Assembly (NCBI RefSeq): GCF_035254505.1
Contig: NZ_DATFAO010000033.1
Coordinates: 1-64,000 of the forward strand
DNA from: Aromatoleum sp035254505
GTDB taxonomy: Bacteria; Pseudomonadota; Gammaproteobacteria; Burkholderiales; Rhodocyclaceae
Reading direction: 5' to 3'
Length of the DNA stretch: 64,000 nt
Below the pieces are notes generated by a model that was not told where the DNA came from, did not search any database, and was given only the letters and a program-made list of their open reading frames with translations. The first letter of the stretch is position 1. The number at the start of each line of letters is the position of its first letter. Positions 1 to 8,525 of the stretch are shown piece by piece. The position numbers and the translations under genes are program-made.

Positions 1-19
1 TTCCGAGGAGACTTTTCCC

Positions 20-1732
20 ATGAGCCAACGCATCACCATCGACCCGGTCACCCGGATTGAAGGCCACCTCCGGATCGACGTCGAGGTCGACGGCGGCAAG
101 GTCACCAAGGCCTGGTCCTCGGGCACCATGTGGCGCGGCGTCGAGAACATCCTGATCGGCCGCGACCCGCGCGACGCGTGGGCCATCACGCAGCGCATCT
201 GCGGCGTGTGCACGACCGTGCATGCGATCTGCTCGGTGCGCGCGGTCGAGAACGCGCTGAAGCTGGACATCCCGGTGAACGCCCAGCTGATCCGCAACAT
301 GATCATCCTCGCGCACGCGGTGCATGACCAGATCGTGCATTTCTACCACCTGTCGGCGCTCGACTGGGTGGACGTGGTTTCGGCGCTGAAGGCCGACCCG
401 GACAAGGCCGCCGCGCTCGGCGAGAGTCTGTCGACGTGGTCGGGCAACAGCAAGCACGAGATGCGGAAAGTGAAGGAGAAGCTCGCGAGCTACGTCGCGA
501 GCGGCCAGCTCGGCATCTTCACGAACGGCTACTGGGGCCACCCGGCGATGAAGCTCTCGCCGGAGGTGAACCTGCTGGCGGTCGCGCACTACCTGCAGGC
601 GCTGGAGATCCAGCGCTACGCGAACAAGATCGTGGCCATCCTCGGTTCGAAGACGCCGCACATCCAGAACGTCGCCGTCGGTGGCGTCGCGAACCCGCTG
701 TCGACCGATTCGCAGTCGGTGCTGACGATCGAGCGCCTGATGGCCATCCAGGAGTGGATGAACAAGCTCGACGACTTCGTGAAGAACGTCTACATGGTCG
801 ACGTCGCCGCGATCGGCGCCTTCTACCCCGAATGGACCCAGGTCGGCCGTGGCGTGGTGAACTACCTCGCGGCGCCGGACATTCCGCTGGATTCCGCCGG
901 AACGCAGTTCGCGATCCCCGGCGGCTACATCCCGAACGGCGACCTGTCCCAGTTCAAGCCGATCACGGCTTTCGGTGACAAGTACTTTGAGGACGGCGTA
1001 TCGGAAGCGATCAAGCACTCGTGGTACGAGTACGGCGGTGGCGACACGACTTCGCTGCATCCGTACAAGGGCGAGACGAAGCCGCATTACACGGACTTCC
1101 AGGACGACGGCAAGTACTCGTGGCTGAAGTCGCCGACCTTCCTCGGCAAGCCGGCCCAGGTCGGCCCGCTGGCGCGCGTGTTGTGCGGTCTCGCGGCCAA
1201 GCACGACGGGATCACCAAGTACGCGACCGGGATGCTCGACACGGTGTCGTCGCTGGCAAAGACCAAGGTCGGACTGGATGCGATGCATTCGACGATCGGC
1301 CGCCACGCATCGCGCGCGATCATGTGCGGTGTCGAGCTCGATACGCTGAAGGGCCAGTGGCAGCTCCTCGTCGACAACATGGCAAAGGGCGACCTCGATA
1401 CCTTCAACGCGCCGGTCTTCCCCAAGGGCGAGATCCAGGGCGTCGGCTTCCATGAGGCGCCGCGCGGCATCCTGTCGCACTGGGTGGTGATCGAGAATCA
1501 GAAGATCAAGAACTACCAGTGCGTCGTGCCTTCGACCTGGAACGCCGCGCCGAAGAACGAGAAGGGCGAGATGGCGCCGTACGAGGCCTGCCTGATCGGC
1601 AACCCGGTGATCGACGCCGAGAAGCCGCTCGAAGTGCTGCGCACGGTCCATTCCTTCGATCCTTGTCTGGCGTGCGCGGTGCATATCCTCGACACCGAGA
1701 ACAGCGAAGTCGTGCGCGTGAAGGCGTCCTGA
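20..1732 (+). CDS. hybC: [NiFe] hydrogenase large subunit, Hyb-type (group 1c)
   Basis: Catalytic subunit of a membrane-associated uptake hydrogenase that splits H2 at a Ni-Fe(CN)2CO centre. The 570-residue protein carries the N-terminal ligand motif RICGVC (C61, C64) and the C-terminal motif DPCLACAVH (C549, C552), followed by a 15-residue tail that HybD should remove after H555. The N-terminus and the stretches GQLGIFTNGYWGHPAMK and QNVAVGGVANP resemble E. coli HybC more than HoxG/HupL. A GAGGAG ribosome site sits 9 bases before the ATG. No cytochrome b gene follows, which fits the hyb arrangement with hybO-hybA-hybB upstream (outside the window). Family assignment is very sure; the group 1c call is from recalled sequence similarity. 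Confidence 0.96.
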   Translation: MSQRITIDPVTRIEGHLRIDVEVDGGKVTKAWSSGTMWRGVENILIGRDPRDAWAITQRICGVCTTVHAICSVRAVENALKLDIPVNAQLIRNMIILAHAVHDQIVHFYHLSALDWVDVVSALKADPDKAAALGESLSTWSGNSKHEMRKVKEKLASYVASGQLGIFTNGYWGHPAMKLSPEVNLLAVAHYLQALEIQRYANKIVAILGSKTPHIQNVAVGGVANPLSTDSQSVLTIERLMAIQEWMNKLDDFVKNVYMVDVAAIGAFYPEWTQVGRGVVNYLAAPDIPLDSAGTQFAIPGGYIPNGDLSQFKPITAFGDKYFEDGVSEAIKHSWYEYGGGDTTSLHPYKGETKPHYTDFQDDGKYSWLKSPTFLGKPAQVGPLARVLCGLAAKHDGITKYATGMLDTVSSLAKTKVGLDAMHSTIGRHASRAIMCGVELDTLKGQWQLLVDNMAKGDLDTFNAPVFPKGEIQGVGFHEAPRGILSHWVVIENQKIKNYQCVVPSTWNAAPKNEKGEMAPYEACLIGNPVIDAEKPLEVLRTVHSFDPCLACAVHILDTENSEVVRVKAS

Positions 1733-2250
1733 TGAGCACGATCGACACCCCGATCCGCCGCGCCGTGCTGTTGGGCGTCGGCAACATCCTGCTGACCGAC
1801 GAGGGCGTTGGGGTGCGGCTCGTCGAACAGCTGCAGGCAGGCTACGAGATTCCCGAGGTGCTCACGGTGCTCGACGGCGGCACGGCGGCGATGGAGCTCC
1901 TCGAAGATCTCGAGAACCTCGACCTGCTCGTGATCGCGGATTGCGTGCGCGTCGGCAAGCCGCCGGCTTCCGTGGTCGTGCTGAAGGACGACGAGGTGCC
2001 GGCCTTCTTCCGCGCGCGCATCTCGCCGCATCAGGTTGGATTGTCAGACGTGCTCGCGACGCTCGAAATCACCGAGCGCGCGCCGCGCCACGTGGTGGTC
2101 GTCGGCGTGCAGCCTTTCGACATCTCGACCTGCATGGAGCAGAGCGCGCCGGTGCGCGCGGCGATGCCGACGGCGCTGCAGGCGATTCGCGATGCGCTGG
2201 CGGGGTATGGGCTGCAAACGCCGGCGAAGGTGTTAGCGGAGGCTGCGTAA
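1732..2250 (+). CDS. hybD: Hydrogenase maturation endopeptidase
   Basis: Nickel-dependent protease that trims the C-terminal tail of the large subunit once the metal centre is in place. The 172-residue product is of normal length for the HycI/HybD/HoxM family and opens with GVGNILLTDEGVGV. The presumed nickel ligands by family alignment are E24, D70 (in VIADCV) and H100 (in SPHQVG). I place the start at the ATG that overlaps the hybC stop (ATGA), implying translational coupling to its substrate; in-frame codons further upstream lie inside hybC. Order of substrate then protease is the usual one. Confidence 0.95.
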   Translation: MSTIDTPIRRAVLLGVGNILLTDEGVGVRLVEQLQAGYEIPEVLTVLDGGTAAMELLEDLENLDLLVIADCVRVGKPPASVVVLKDDEVPAFFRARISPHQVGLSDVLATLEITERAPRHVVVVGVQPFDISTCMEQSAPVRAAMPTALQAIRDALAGYGLQTPAKVLAEAA

Positions 2251-2251
2251 T

Positions 2252-2322
2252 GGTGCCCCCACGCTCACTTTGTTCGCTGCCCCCCAAGGGGGCCGAGGCC
2301 CGCCTTGGGGCGACCCGGCGGG
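2252..2322 (+). repeat. GC-rich palindromic intergenic element
   Basis: The hybD-hybG gap holds a dense set of inverted repeats: a run of six C, AA, then five G around 2280-2292, and the arms CCCCAAGG (2282-2289) and CCTTGGGG (2303-2310), so two alternative hairpins are possible. I recall similar elements (a GCCCCCACGCTC segment, then a C-run/G-run palindrome and CCTTGGGGCG) scattered between genes in beta-proteobacteria, but could not search for them. There is no T-run, so a simple intrinsic terminator is unlikely; it could stabilise mRNA ends or attenuate the operon. Confidence 0.6.
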
Positions 2323-2331
2323 AGGCCTGAC

Positions 2332-2613
2332 ATGTGCCTGTCGGTGCCGATGCAGGTCGAATCGTGGGTCGGCGACGGCGAGATCGCCTGGCTCGTCCGC
2401 GGTGAGCGCCGCGAGCAGGCCAACATGCTGCTCGTCGGCCCGCAGCCGGTCGGCACCTGGGTGCTCGTCGCGCTCGGCTTCGCGAAGGAAGTGCTCGACG
2501 CCGAAAGTCTCGCGCTGACCGAGGAGGCGCTGGCGGCCCTAGCCGCGACGCTCGACGGCGAGTATGACCCGGACGCGTGGTTCCGCGACCTCGCGTCGCG
2601 ACCGGCCGCATGA
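2332..2613 (+). CDS. hybG: HypC/HybG/HupF-family hydrogenase chaperone (first copy)
   Basis: Small HypC-family chaperone of 93 residues beginning MCLSVPMQV. The cysteine at position 2, exposed after Met removal, is the residue that in this family carries the Fe(CN)2CO intermediate and contacts the large subunit. I start at the ATG that gives the MC N-terminus; an in-frame ATG nine codons upstream would bury the cysteine and lies in the palindromic repeat. A second family member sits at 7051. By position, next to the structural genes, this copy is probably the one dedicated to HybC (HybG or HoxL role), while the later one acts with HypD; that split is inference. Confidence 0.88.
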   Translation: MCLSVPMQVESWVGDGEIAWLVRGERREQANMLLVGPQPVGTWVLVALGFAKEVLDAESLALTEEALAALAATLDGEYDPDAWFRDLASRPAA

Positions 2614-3227
2614 GCGCCGCGCAGCAATCGGAGGAACGGCCAGTGAGCGAGTTGCTGTCCGTCGTGCGGGTGCCGGCGTTGCGGCCCGCCGAGGCGAAGG
2701 CAGCTTTGCCCTGGCACGACGATCCTTCCGCGGCACTGCTGCGGCATTTCCAGCACGTCAGCGAAACGCGCATGGCCGGGTTGCCCTTCCTGAATCCGAA
2801 CGTGGAAGTCCGCGTCGTGGGCTGCACTCGGCACGCGGGCGACTGGCTTGCGGCGGCCGTGACGCCGTGGAGCATCCAGCTCGTGCTCCTGCCCGGCGGT
2901 GGCGCGCTGTGGCAGGACACGGCGGCCGGTGTGCGTCGCACGCTGAGCCTGCCGGTCGGCGAGTTGGTCTTCATCGGTGAGGAAAGCGATGAAGCGCACG
3001 CGCCGCTCCCGGCTTTCCTGTACTGCCCGCTGATTTCACCGCTCGACCATCTCGCCGACACGGACGCCGCCTGCGCAATCGCCCGCGACGCGCTCGCGGC
3101 TGTCCTCGTTCCCGCGGCGCATACGCCGCAGCCAGCGCCGCCCGCTGCTTTTGCCGAAGTGCCGAAGCCTGCCGCCGATGTCCCCCGTTCGACGTCACGC
3201 CGCGCCTTCCTGCGCGGGCGCATTTGA
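2610..3227 (+). CDS. hybE: [NiFe]-hydrogenase assembly chaperone HybE/HoxT
   Basis: HybE-family chaperone, which in E. coli binds pre-HybO/HybC and aids assembly or Tat export control. Recognisable features are the GLPFLNPNVEVRVVG segment, VTPWSIQLVLLPGG, the FLYCPLISPLDH segment, and a C-terminal SRRAFLRGR resembling the GRRALLFGR end of E. coli HybE. The ATG overlaps the hybG stop region but has no ribosome site; an in-frame GTG at 2643 sits 7 bases after GGAGGA and may be the true start, giving 194 instead of 205 residues. The stretch before the C-terminal motif is proline/alanine rich and longer than in E. coli. Confidence 0.85.
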   Translation: MSAAQQSEERPVSELLSVVRVPALRPAEAKAALPWHDDPSAALLRHFQHVSETRMAGLPFLNPNVEVRVVGCTRHAGDWLAAAVTPWSIQLVLLPGGGALWQDTAAGVRRTLSLPVGELVFIGEESDEAHAPLPAFLYCPLISPLDHLADTDAACAIARDALAAVLVPAAHTPQPAPPAAFAEVPKPAADVPRSTSRRAFLRGRI

Positions 3228-3462
3228 GATGGGCCGCGCAGCGATCAGCGACATGCAAAACCTTGTCTCGCCGCGCTTTCGCCCTCGTGCGGCAGCGCAT
3301 ATCATCGTTCCGCCCCCGCGTATGTGCCGTCCGCTTCGACTGCAGCGCGTCGATCGGCCCGGGGCGGGCGTGTGCACAAGGAGAAAGCATGATTCAGGGC
3401 AGCGGGCGGCTGGCCGCCGCAGGTGTCGCGATCGAAAACCCCGGTTTCCTTTTGGGGGCGCA
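3228..3462 (+). other. 235-base gap between hybE and hupK
   Basis: In the Cupriavidus-type order this part of the operon carries hoxO/hoxQ/hoxR. None of these (thioredoxin-like chaperones, rubredoxin) is recognisable here in any frame: no CxxCG rubredoxin knuckles are present. The only translatable unit with a good ribosome site is the 25-codon frame at 3389. I see no terminator or clear promoter. Confidence 0.5.
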
Positions 3463-3466
3463 ATGA
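3389..3466 (+). CDS. Possible 25-residue upstream peptide
   Basis: A short frame starting MIQGSGRLAAAG and ending LLGAQ. It has a strong AAGGAG ribosome site (3378-3383) at good spacing, better than any before hupK, and its TGA overlaps the hupK ATG as ATGA. That layout would let it deliver ribosomes to hupK by coupling. It matches no family I recognise; it may be a leader peptide, or merely a ribosome-loading frame left from a lost gene. Confidence 0.35.
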   Translation: MIQGSGRLAAAGVAIENPGFLLGAQ

Positions 3467-4584
3467 ACGCGGGCGGCAGAATGCGGCTTGTGGTGCGTCG
3501 CGAGAGCGGCCGGACAGTCGGCGTCGCGATCGGAAATCCGCGCCCGCAGGCGGCGCAGGTCCTGGTCGGACGAACCGTCGACGAGGCCCTGAAACTGGTG
3601 CCGGCGCTCTTCAGCCTGTGTTCCCGGGCGCAAGGCATCGCCGCGACGGCGGCCTGCGTCGCGGCCGGTGCAGCCGGCATCGCGCGCGCGGAACCCTGGG
3701 CCGAAGAGCGGGTGCTCGCGACCGAGGCGGCACAGGAAAACCTGTGGCGACTGATGCTCGACTGGCCCGCGCTGTTCGGCCATGTGCCGCGGCGCGAGCG
3801 CTTCGCCGAACTGCACCGCCGGCTCGCGCGTGTCAGCGAGGCGCGGGCTGCTTACGAGCTGGGCGGCGATCTGCTTGACCTCGTCGCGGTCGAACTGCTC
3901 GCCGGCTTCTTCCGCACGACGCGCGAGCCCAGCGGTCTGCGCGAATTCGGCGAACGTGCGCGACGCGGCGGGACGATCGGCGCGGCGCTCGCCGACCTGA
4001 TCGAAATGGGATCCTCGACGTCCGAAGGCGAGGCCGTTCCCCTGCTGCCGACGCTCGCGGCGGGCGCGTGGGCGAACGAGTTGGGCGGCGTGCCGGCCGC
4101 CGATTTCTGCGCCGCGCCGACGCTGTTCGGCCGTCCGCACGAGACGGGCGTGCTCGCCCGTCATGCCGATTCGATGATGGTGCGGAACCTCCTGCATCAC
4201 CGCCACCGCATCGCGGCACGCCTCTTCGCGCGCGTCGTGGATCTCTCCGACTGCGCGAGCCGCCTGCGCCATCCCCTCGCGAGTGACATGCCCAAGATCG
4301 TCGATGCGGCGCCGATGGGCGATGGAACGGGCCTCGCCTGTGTCGAAACCGCGCGCGGCATGCTGATGCATGCGGTGCGTCTCGACGGCGACCGCATCGC
4401 CGAATACGCGATCGTCGCGCCGACCGAATGGAATTTCCATGCGCAGGGCGCGTTCGTCTGCGAAGCGACCGGCTGGGAGGCGCCGTCGGACGAAGCCGCG
4501 ATGCTGCGCCTGAAGGCGCTCGCGCTGTCGCTCGATCCGTGCATCGAGTATGACATCGCGATCGAGGATGCGGGCCATGCATGA
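3463..4584 (+). CDS. hupK: HupK/HoxV-family hydrogenase maturation scaffold
   Basis: A 373-residue protein related to the large subunit but without the full set of active-site cysteines. The C-terminus reads SLDPCIEYDIAIEDAGHA: it keeps the DPC of the large-subunit motif but lacks the second cysteine. SIVAPTEWNFH-type sequence (here AIVAPTEWNFHAQG) parallels the VVPSTWN segment of HybC. In Cupriavidus, HoxV acts as a scaffold that receives the Fe(CN)2CO unit before transfer. The ATG chosen overlaps the preceding mini-frame; an alternative in-frame ATG at 3481 would remove only six residues. The gene ends inside hypA. Confidence 0.88.
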   Translation: MNAGGRMRLVVRRESGRTVGVAIGNPRPQAAQVLVGRTVDEALKLVPALFSLCSRAQGIAATAACVAAGAAGIARAEPWAEERVLATEAAQENLWRLMLDWPALFGHVPRRERFAELHRRLARVSEARAAYELGGDLLDLVAVELLAGFFRTTREPSGLREFGERARRGGTIGAALADLIEMGSSTSEGEAVPLLPTLAAGAWANELGGVPAADFCAAPTLFGRPHETGVLARHADSMMVRNLLHHRHRIAARLFARVVDLSDCASRLRHPLASDMPKIVDAAPMGDGTGLACVETARGMLMHAVRLDGDRIAEYAIVAPTEWNFHAQGAFVCEATGWEAPSDEAAMLRLKALALSLDPCIEYDIAIEDAGHA

Positions 4585-4918
4585 GATGTCCCTCGCGGAG
4601 AGCATCCGCGGCATCGTCGAGGAGACCGCTCAGGCGCAAGGCTGTACGCGCGTGAAGACGGTCGTGCTGGAGATCGGCGAACTGTCGTCGGTCGAGGTCG
4701 AGGCGCTGCGTTTCTGCCTCGACGCGGTGTTGCGCGACACGCTCGCGGAGGGCGCGGCAATCGAGGTCGACAGCGTGCCGGGAGTGGGCTGGTGTCTCGC
4801 CTGCGACCGTAGCGTGCCGCTCGCGCAGCGCTACGACCCGTGTCCGCATTGCGGCAGCTATCAGGTCCGGCCGACCGACGGGACGATGATGCGGGTCAAG
4901 GAAATCGAAGTCGATTGA
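4577..4918 (+). CDS. hypA: Nickel chaperone HypA
   Basis: Nickel insertion protein for [NiFe] hydrogenase, acting with HypB. The 113-residue product starts MHEMSLAES, giving the family's nickel site at the N-terminus (H2, E3), and has the zinc-binding pairs C73/C76 and C89/C92. The start is fixed by the need for an MHE N-terminus and overlaps hupK by eight bases. In hyb operons the paralogue is called HybF; only one copy is present here, so hypA is the safer name. Confidence 0.95.
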   Translation: MHEMSLAESIRGIVEETAQAQGCTRVKTVVLEIGELSSVEVEALRFCLDAVLRDTLAEGAAIEVDSVPGVGWCLACDRSVPLAQRYDPCPHCGSYQVRPTDGTMMRVKEIEVD

Positions 4919-4964
4919 CAGGATGATGCGGCCTCGTAGGTCGCGGTTGGAACGGAGCAGGGCG

Positions 4965-5888
4965 ATGTGTACGGTGTGCGGTTGCGGGGCGGGTGAAGTG
5001 AATATCGGCGGGGCAGGGCGTTCGAAGTCCGCGCGCCCGAAGGAAGGCCCGACACGCGCGTGGAAAGCCGCGACGCCGGGCCATGAACACGCGCCCGAGG
5101 CGCAGCCGGCTCACCAGGACGCGAGCCACATCCACGCCGATCATCAGCATCTCCATTTCGGCGCCGGTCCTGCGCACGCGCACGCGCCCGGCCTGTCGCA
5201 AACGCAGATGGTGAAGATCGAGCGCGACATCCTCGGCAAGAACGACGCCTGCGCGGAGGCCAACCGCCGGCAATTGGCGGCGCGCGGAATCTTTGCGCTG
5301 AACCTCGTCTCGAGTCCGGGCTCAGGCAAGACAACGTTGCTCGTGCGCACGCTGACCGAACTCGCGGGGCGGGTTCCAGCCGCGGTCATCGAAGGCGATC
5401 AGCAGACCGAGTTCGACGCCGAGCGCATCCGCGCGACCGGCGTGCCGGCGCTGCAGATCAACACCGGCAAGGGCTGCCATCTCGACGCCGACATGGTCGG
5501 CCGCGCGCTCGCGCAGATGCAGCTCGCCGACGACAGCCTGCTCTTGATCGAGAACGTCGGCAACCTTGTGTGCCCGGCCGCTTTCGATCTCGGCGAGGCG
5601 CACAAGGTCGCGATCCTCTCGGTGACGGAAGGCGAGGACAAGCCGCTGAAGTACCCGGACATGTTCGCCGCCGCGGACCTGATGCTGCTCAACAAGGTCG
5701 ACCTGCTCCCACATCTGACTTTCGACGTCGAGCGCGCGATCCGCTATGCGCGACGCGTGAACCCGGACATCGAGGTGATCCGCACGTCCTCGACGAGCGG
5801 CGAGGGCATCGGCGAGTGGCTCGCGTGGCTCGAACGCGGCATGACGAAGGCGCGTGCCGCGCGCGCTGTGACCACGCAGCCGGCGTGA
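4965..5888 (+). CDS. hypB: Nickel-delivery GTPase HypB
   Basis: GTPase that delivers nickel with HypA. The N-terminus MCTVCGCG is the high-affinity CxxCxC nickel motif. Residues about 40-73 form a histidine-rich segment with ten histidines, likely for nickel storage. The G domain follows: P-loop SSPGSGKTT (116-124), then NKVDLL for guanine recognition. Total 307 residues, normal for the family. The start was chosen so the CxxCxC motif is N-terminal; an upstream in-frame ATG at 4923 would hide it. It follows hypA closely and precedes hypF. Confidence 0.96.
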   Translation: MCTVCGCGAGEVNIGGAGRSKSARPKEGPTRAWKAATPGHEHAPEAQPAHQDASHIHADHQHLHFGAGPAHAHAPGLSQTQMVKIERDILGKNDACAEANRRQLAARGIFALNLVSSPGSGKTTLLVRTLTELAGRVPAAVIEGDQQTEFDAERIRATGVPALQINTGKGCHLDADMVGRALAQMQLADDSLLLIENVGNLVCPAAFDLGEAHKVAILSVTEGEDKPLKYPDMFAAADLMLLNKVDLLPHLTFDVERAIRYARRVNPDIEVIRTSSTSGEGIGEWLAWLERGMTKARAARAVTTQPA

Positions 5889-5898
5889 GACGACCAAC

Positions 5899-7047
5899 AT
5901 GAACTCGCTCGTGAATTCGCCCGGCGGCGCTCCGCTCGCGCCGGCGCCGATGCCGTTCTCGTTGGCCGGGCCTCCTGTGCTCGCCTTCGGCGCCTATTTC
6001 AAGAACGCGCTGTGCCTCGTGCAGGACGGCGCGGCGCAGATGAGCGCGACGGTCGGCGATCTGGATACGCCGGATGCCTGCCGCGAAATGGACGCCTGGA
6101 GCCATGTGCTGCTATCGCAGGGCTCACCTGCTGCGATCGCGCACGACCTGCATCCGGACTTCCATTCCAGCCGCAGTGCGTGCGCCCTGGCCGCGCGCCT
6201 CGGCGTGCCGGCGATCGCCGTGCAGCACCACCACGCGCACGTTGCAGCGGTCCTGGCCGAGAACGGCCACGCGGGGCCGGCCTTGGGCCTCGCGCTCGAC
6301 GGCGTCGGACTCGGCACCGACGGCACGGCCTGGGGCGGGGAGTTGTTGCAGGTCGATGGCGCACGCTTCGAGCGCCTCGGTCACCTCGCACCGCTGCCGC
6401 TCGCCGGCGGCGACCGCGCGGCGCGCGAGCCGTGGCGGATGGCGGCCGCGGTGCTGCATCGGGCCGGACGCGGCGATGAGATTGCGAGCCGCTTTGCGGC
6501 GCAGCCTGCGGCGGCGATGCTTGCACAGCTTCTGGATCGCGCCGCGCTGTGCCCCCCTACGTCGAGCCTCGGCCGCGCCTTCGATGCGGCCGCCGGGCTG
6601 CTCGGCCTGTGCCCTGTGATGAGGGTCGAGGCCGAAGCGGCGATCGCGCTGGAACGCGCAGCGACCGATTACCTCACTCACGGCGACGACGTGCCGGCTG
6701 ACGCTGAAGGCTGGACGATCGACAGTGCCGGCCAACTGAGTCTGCTGCCGATCCTCGGGTCCCTCGCCGACGAAAGCGACGTGGGCCGCGGCGCTGCGCG
6801 CTTCCACCTGACGCTTGCCGCGGCACTCGTCGAATGGGCTGCACGCGCCGTCGAGCGCAGCGGCCTCGATGTCGTCGCGCTCTCCGGCGGCTGCCTGCAC
6901 AACCGCATCCTGTCGCAACGCCTGGGAGCGGCGCTACGCGCCCGCGGCCTCACGGTCCTCGAAGCGCAGCGCCTGTCGCCCGGCGACGCGGGTCTTGCGC
7001 TCGGCCAGGCCTGGGTCGCGATCCACCATCTGAACGAAGGACTTTGA
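5899..7047 (+). CDS. hypF: Truncated HypF carbamoyltransferase
   Basis: The usual HypF of about 750 residues makes a thiocarbamate on HypE from carbamoyl phosphate, using acylphosphatase, zinc-finger, YrdC-like and Kae1-like domains. This 382-residue form contains only the Kae1-like half: VQHHHAHVAAVLAENG (metal-binding histidines), ALDGVGLGTDG, and a C-terminal LSGGCLHNRILS. It has no acylphosphatase motif, zinc fingers or YrdC domain. I recall that Cupriavidus HypF1 is similarly shortened, so this is likely a natural form and not decay; the frame is intact and spacing to hypC is three bases. Confidence 0.9.
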   Translation: MNSLVNSPGGAPLAPAPMPFSLAGPPVLAFGAYFKNALCLVQDGAAQMSATVGDLDTPDACREMDAWSHVLLSQGSPAAIAHDLHPDFHSSRSACALAARLGVPAIAVQHHHAHVAAVLAENGHAGPALGLALDGVGLGTDGTAWGGELLQVDGARFERLGHLAPLPLAGGDRAAREPWRMAAAVLHRAGRGDEIASRFAAQPAAAMLAQLLDRAALCPPTSSLGRAFDAAAGLLGLCPVMRVEAEAAIALERAATDYLTHGDDVPADAEGWTIDSAGQLSLLPILGSLADESDVGRGAARFHLTLAAALVEWAARAVERSGLDVVALSGGCLHNRILSQRLGAALRARGLTVLEAQRLSPGDAGLALGQAWVAIHHLNEGL

Positions 7048-7050
7048 CGC

Positions 7051-7308
7051 ATGTGTCTCGCCATCCCCGCCCGCATCGTCGAACTGTTGCCTGGTGACGC
7101 CTGCCGCGTCGATCTCGGCGGCGTGCGCAAGGAAGTGTCGCTCGCGCTCGTTGATGGCGCCGAGCTCGGCGACTACGTGATCGTCCACGTCGGCTATGCG
7201 CTGTCGAAACTCGATGCCGACGAAGCCGAGAAGACGCTCGCGCTCTTCGCCGAAGCCGGCCTTACCGGCCCTGCGCTCGCTGCGGCATCCGAAGAAGGCG
7301 CCGCGTGA
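7051..7308 (+). CDS. hypC: Hydrogenase maturation chaperone HypC (second copy)
   Basis: An 85-residue HypC with the MCLAIPARIVEL N-terminus, so the essential cysteine is at position 2. It partners HypD to build and carry the Fe(CN)2CO group. Location immediately before hypD, with its stop overlapping the hypD GTG start, argues that this is the HypD partner. It differs clearly from the copy at 2332. Confidence 0.95.
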   Translation: MCLAIPARIVELLPGDACRVDLGGVRKEVSLALVDGAELGDYVIVHVGYALSKLDADEAEKTLALFAEAGLTGPALAAASEEGAA

Positions 7309-8441
7309 AATACGTCGACGAATTCCGCGACGGCGCGCTGGCTGCAAAACTCGCCGAGGCGATCGCGCGCGAAGCCGCCACCGGCCGCAACTACGCCTTC
7401 ATGGAATTCTGCGGCGGCCACACGCACGCGATCTCGCGCTACGGCGTCACCGATCTGCTGCCCTCAAACGTGCGCATGATCCACGGCCCGGGCTGCCCCG
7501 TCTGCGTGCTGCCGATCGGGCGCATCGACATGGCGATCCGCCTCGCGCTCTCGCGCCCCGAGGTTGCGATCTGCACCTATGGCGACTGCCTGCGCGTGCC
7601 GGCTTCCAACGGATTGTCACTCTTGAAGGCGAAGGCGCGCGGCGCCGACATCCGCATGGTGTATTCGGCGGCGGACGCCCTCGCGCTTGCCCAAAAGACG
7701 CCTGAGCGCGAAGTCGTGTTCTTCGCAATCGGTTTCGAGACGACGACCCCGCCGACCGCGCTGGTGCTACGCCAGGCTCAGGCCCTGAGCCTCGCGAACT
7801 TCAGCGTCCTGTGCAACCACGTGCTGACGCCGTCGGCGATCCTGACGATCCTCGAATCCCCCGAAGTGCGCGAGCTCGGCACCGTGCCGCTCGACGGCTT
7901 CATCGGCCCCGCCCACGTGTCGACGATCATCGGCAGCCGCCCCTACGCCTTCTTCGCCGAGGAATACCGCAAGCCGGTCGTGATCGCCGGCTTCGAGCCA
8001 CTCGACGTGATGCAAGCAATCCGCATGCTGATCCGACAGGTGAACGAGGGCCGCGCGGAGGTCGAGAACGAATTTACGCGCGCCGTCACCGAGGATGGCA
8101 ACGTGAAGGCGCAGGCGCTCGTGTCCGAGGTCTTCGAGCTGCGCCGCAGCTTCGAATGGCGGGGGCTGCGCGAAGTGCCGTATTCGGCGCTGAGGATCCG
8201 CGCGCCGTTTGCGAACTGGGACGCCGAGGCGAAGTTCGGCCTCGAATTCGTCTCCGTGCCAGACAACCGCGCGTGCGAATGTGGCGCGATCCTGCGCGGC
8301 GTGAAGACGCCGACCGACTGCAAGCTCTTCGGCACCGTCTGCACGCCCGAGAACCCGATGGGCTCGTGCATGGTGTCCTCCGAAGGCGCCTGTGCGGCCC
8401 ACTACAACTACGGCCGCTTCCGCGACGTTTCGCATGCGTGA
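7305..8441 (+). CDS. hypD: HypD, Fe-(CN)2CO assembly protein
   Basis: Iron-sulfur protein of 378 residues that, with HypC and HypE, assembles the cyano and carbonyl ligands. Key motifs: EFCGGHTHAI (C36), GPGCPVCVLP (C64, C67), TYGDCLRVP, and a C-terminal cysteine cluster (ECGAILRG, DCKLFGTVC, GSCMVSSEGAC) that holds the [4Fe-4S] cluster. The start is a GTG overlapping the hypC stop (GTGA). The hyp run breaks here: 156 bases of non-coding DNA and a chemoreceptor separate it from hypE. Confidence 0.96.
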   Translation: MKYVDEFRDGALAAKLAEAIAREAATGRNYAFMEFCGGHTHAISRYGVTDLLPSNVRMIHGPGCPVCVLPIGRIDMAIRLALSRPEVAICTYGDCLRVPASNGLSLLKAKARGADIRMVYSAADALALAQKTPEREVVFFAIGFETTTPPTALVLRQAQALSLANFSVLCNHVLTPSAILTILESPEVRELGTVPLDGFIGPAHVSTIIGSRPYAFFAEEYRKPVVIAGFEPLDVMQAIRMLIRQVNEGRAEVENEFTRAVTEDGNVKAQALVSEVFELRRSFEWRGLREVPYSALRIRAPFANWDAEAKFGLEFVSVPDNRACECGAILRGVKTPTDCKLFGTVCTPENPMGSCMVSSEGACAAHYNYGRFRDVSHA

Positions 8442-8525
8442 TTTTCGGATTGTGAATATGCATCCCGCGTCACGAAATGACGAATGTAATGAAGGAGAGG
8501 TCATCTATAGGACTTCTGACGAGGC

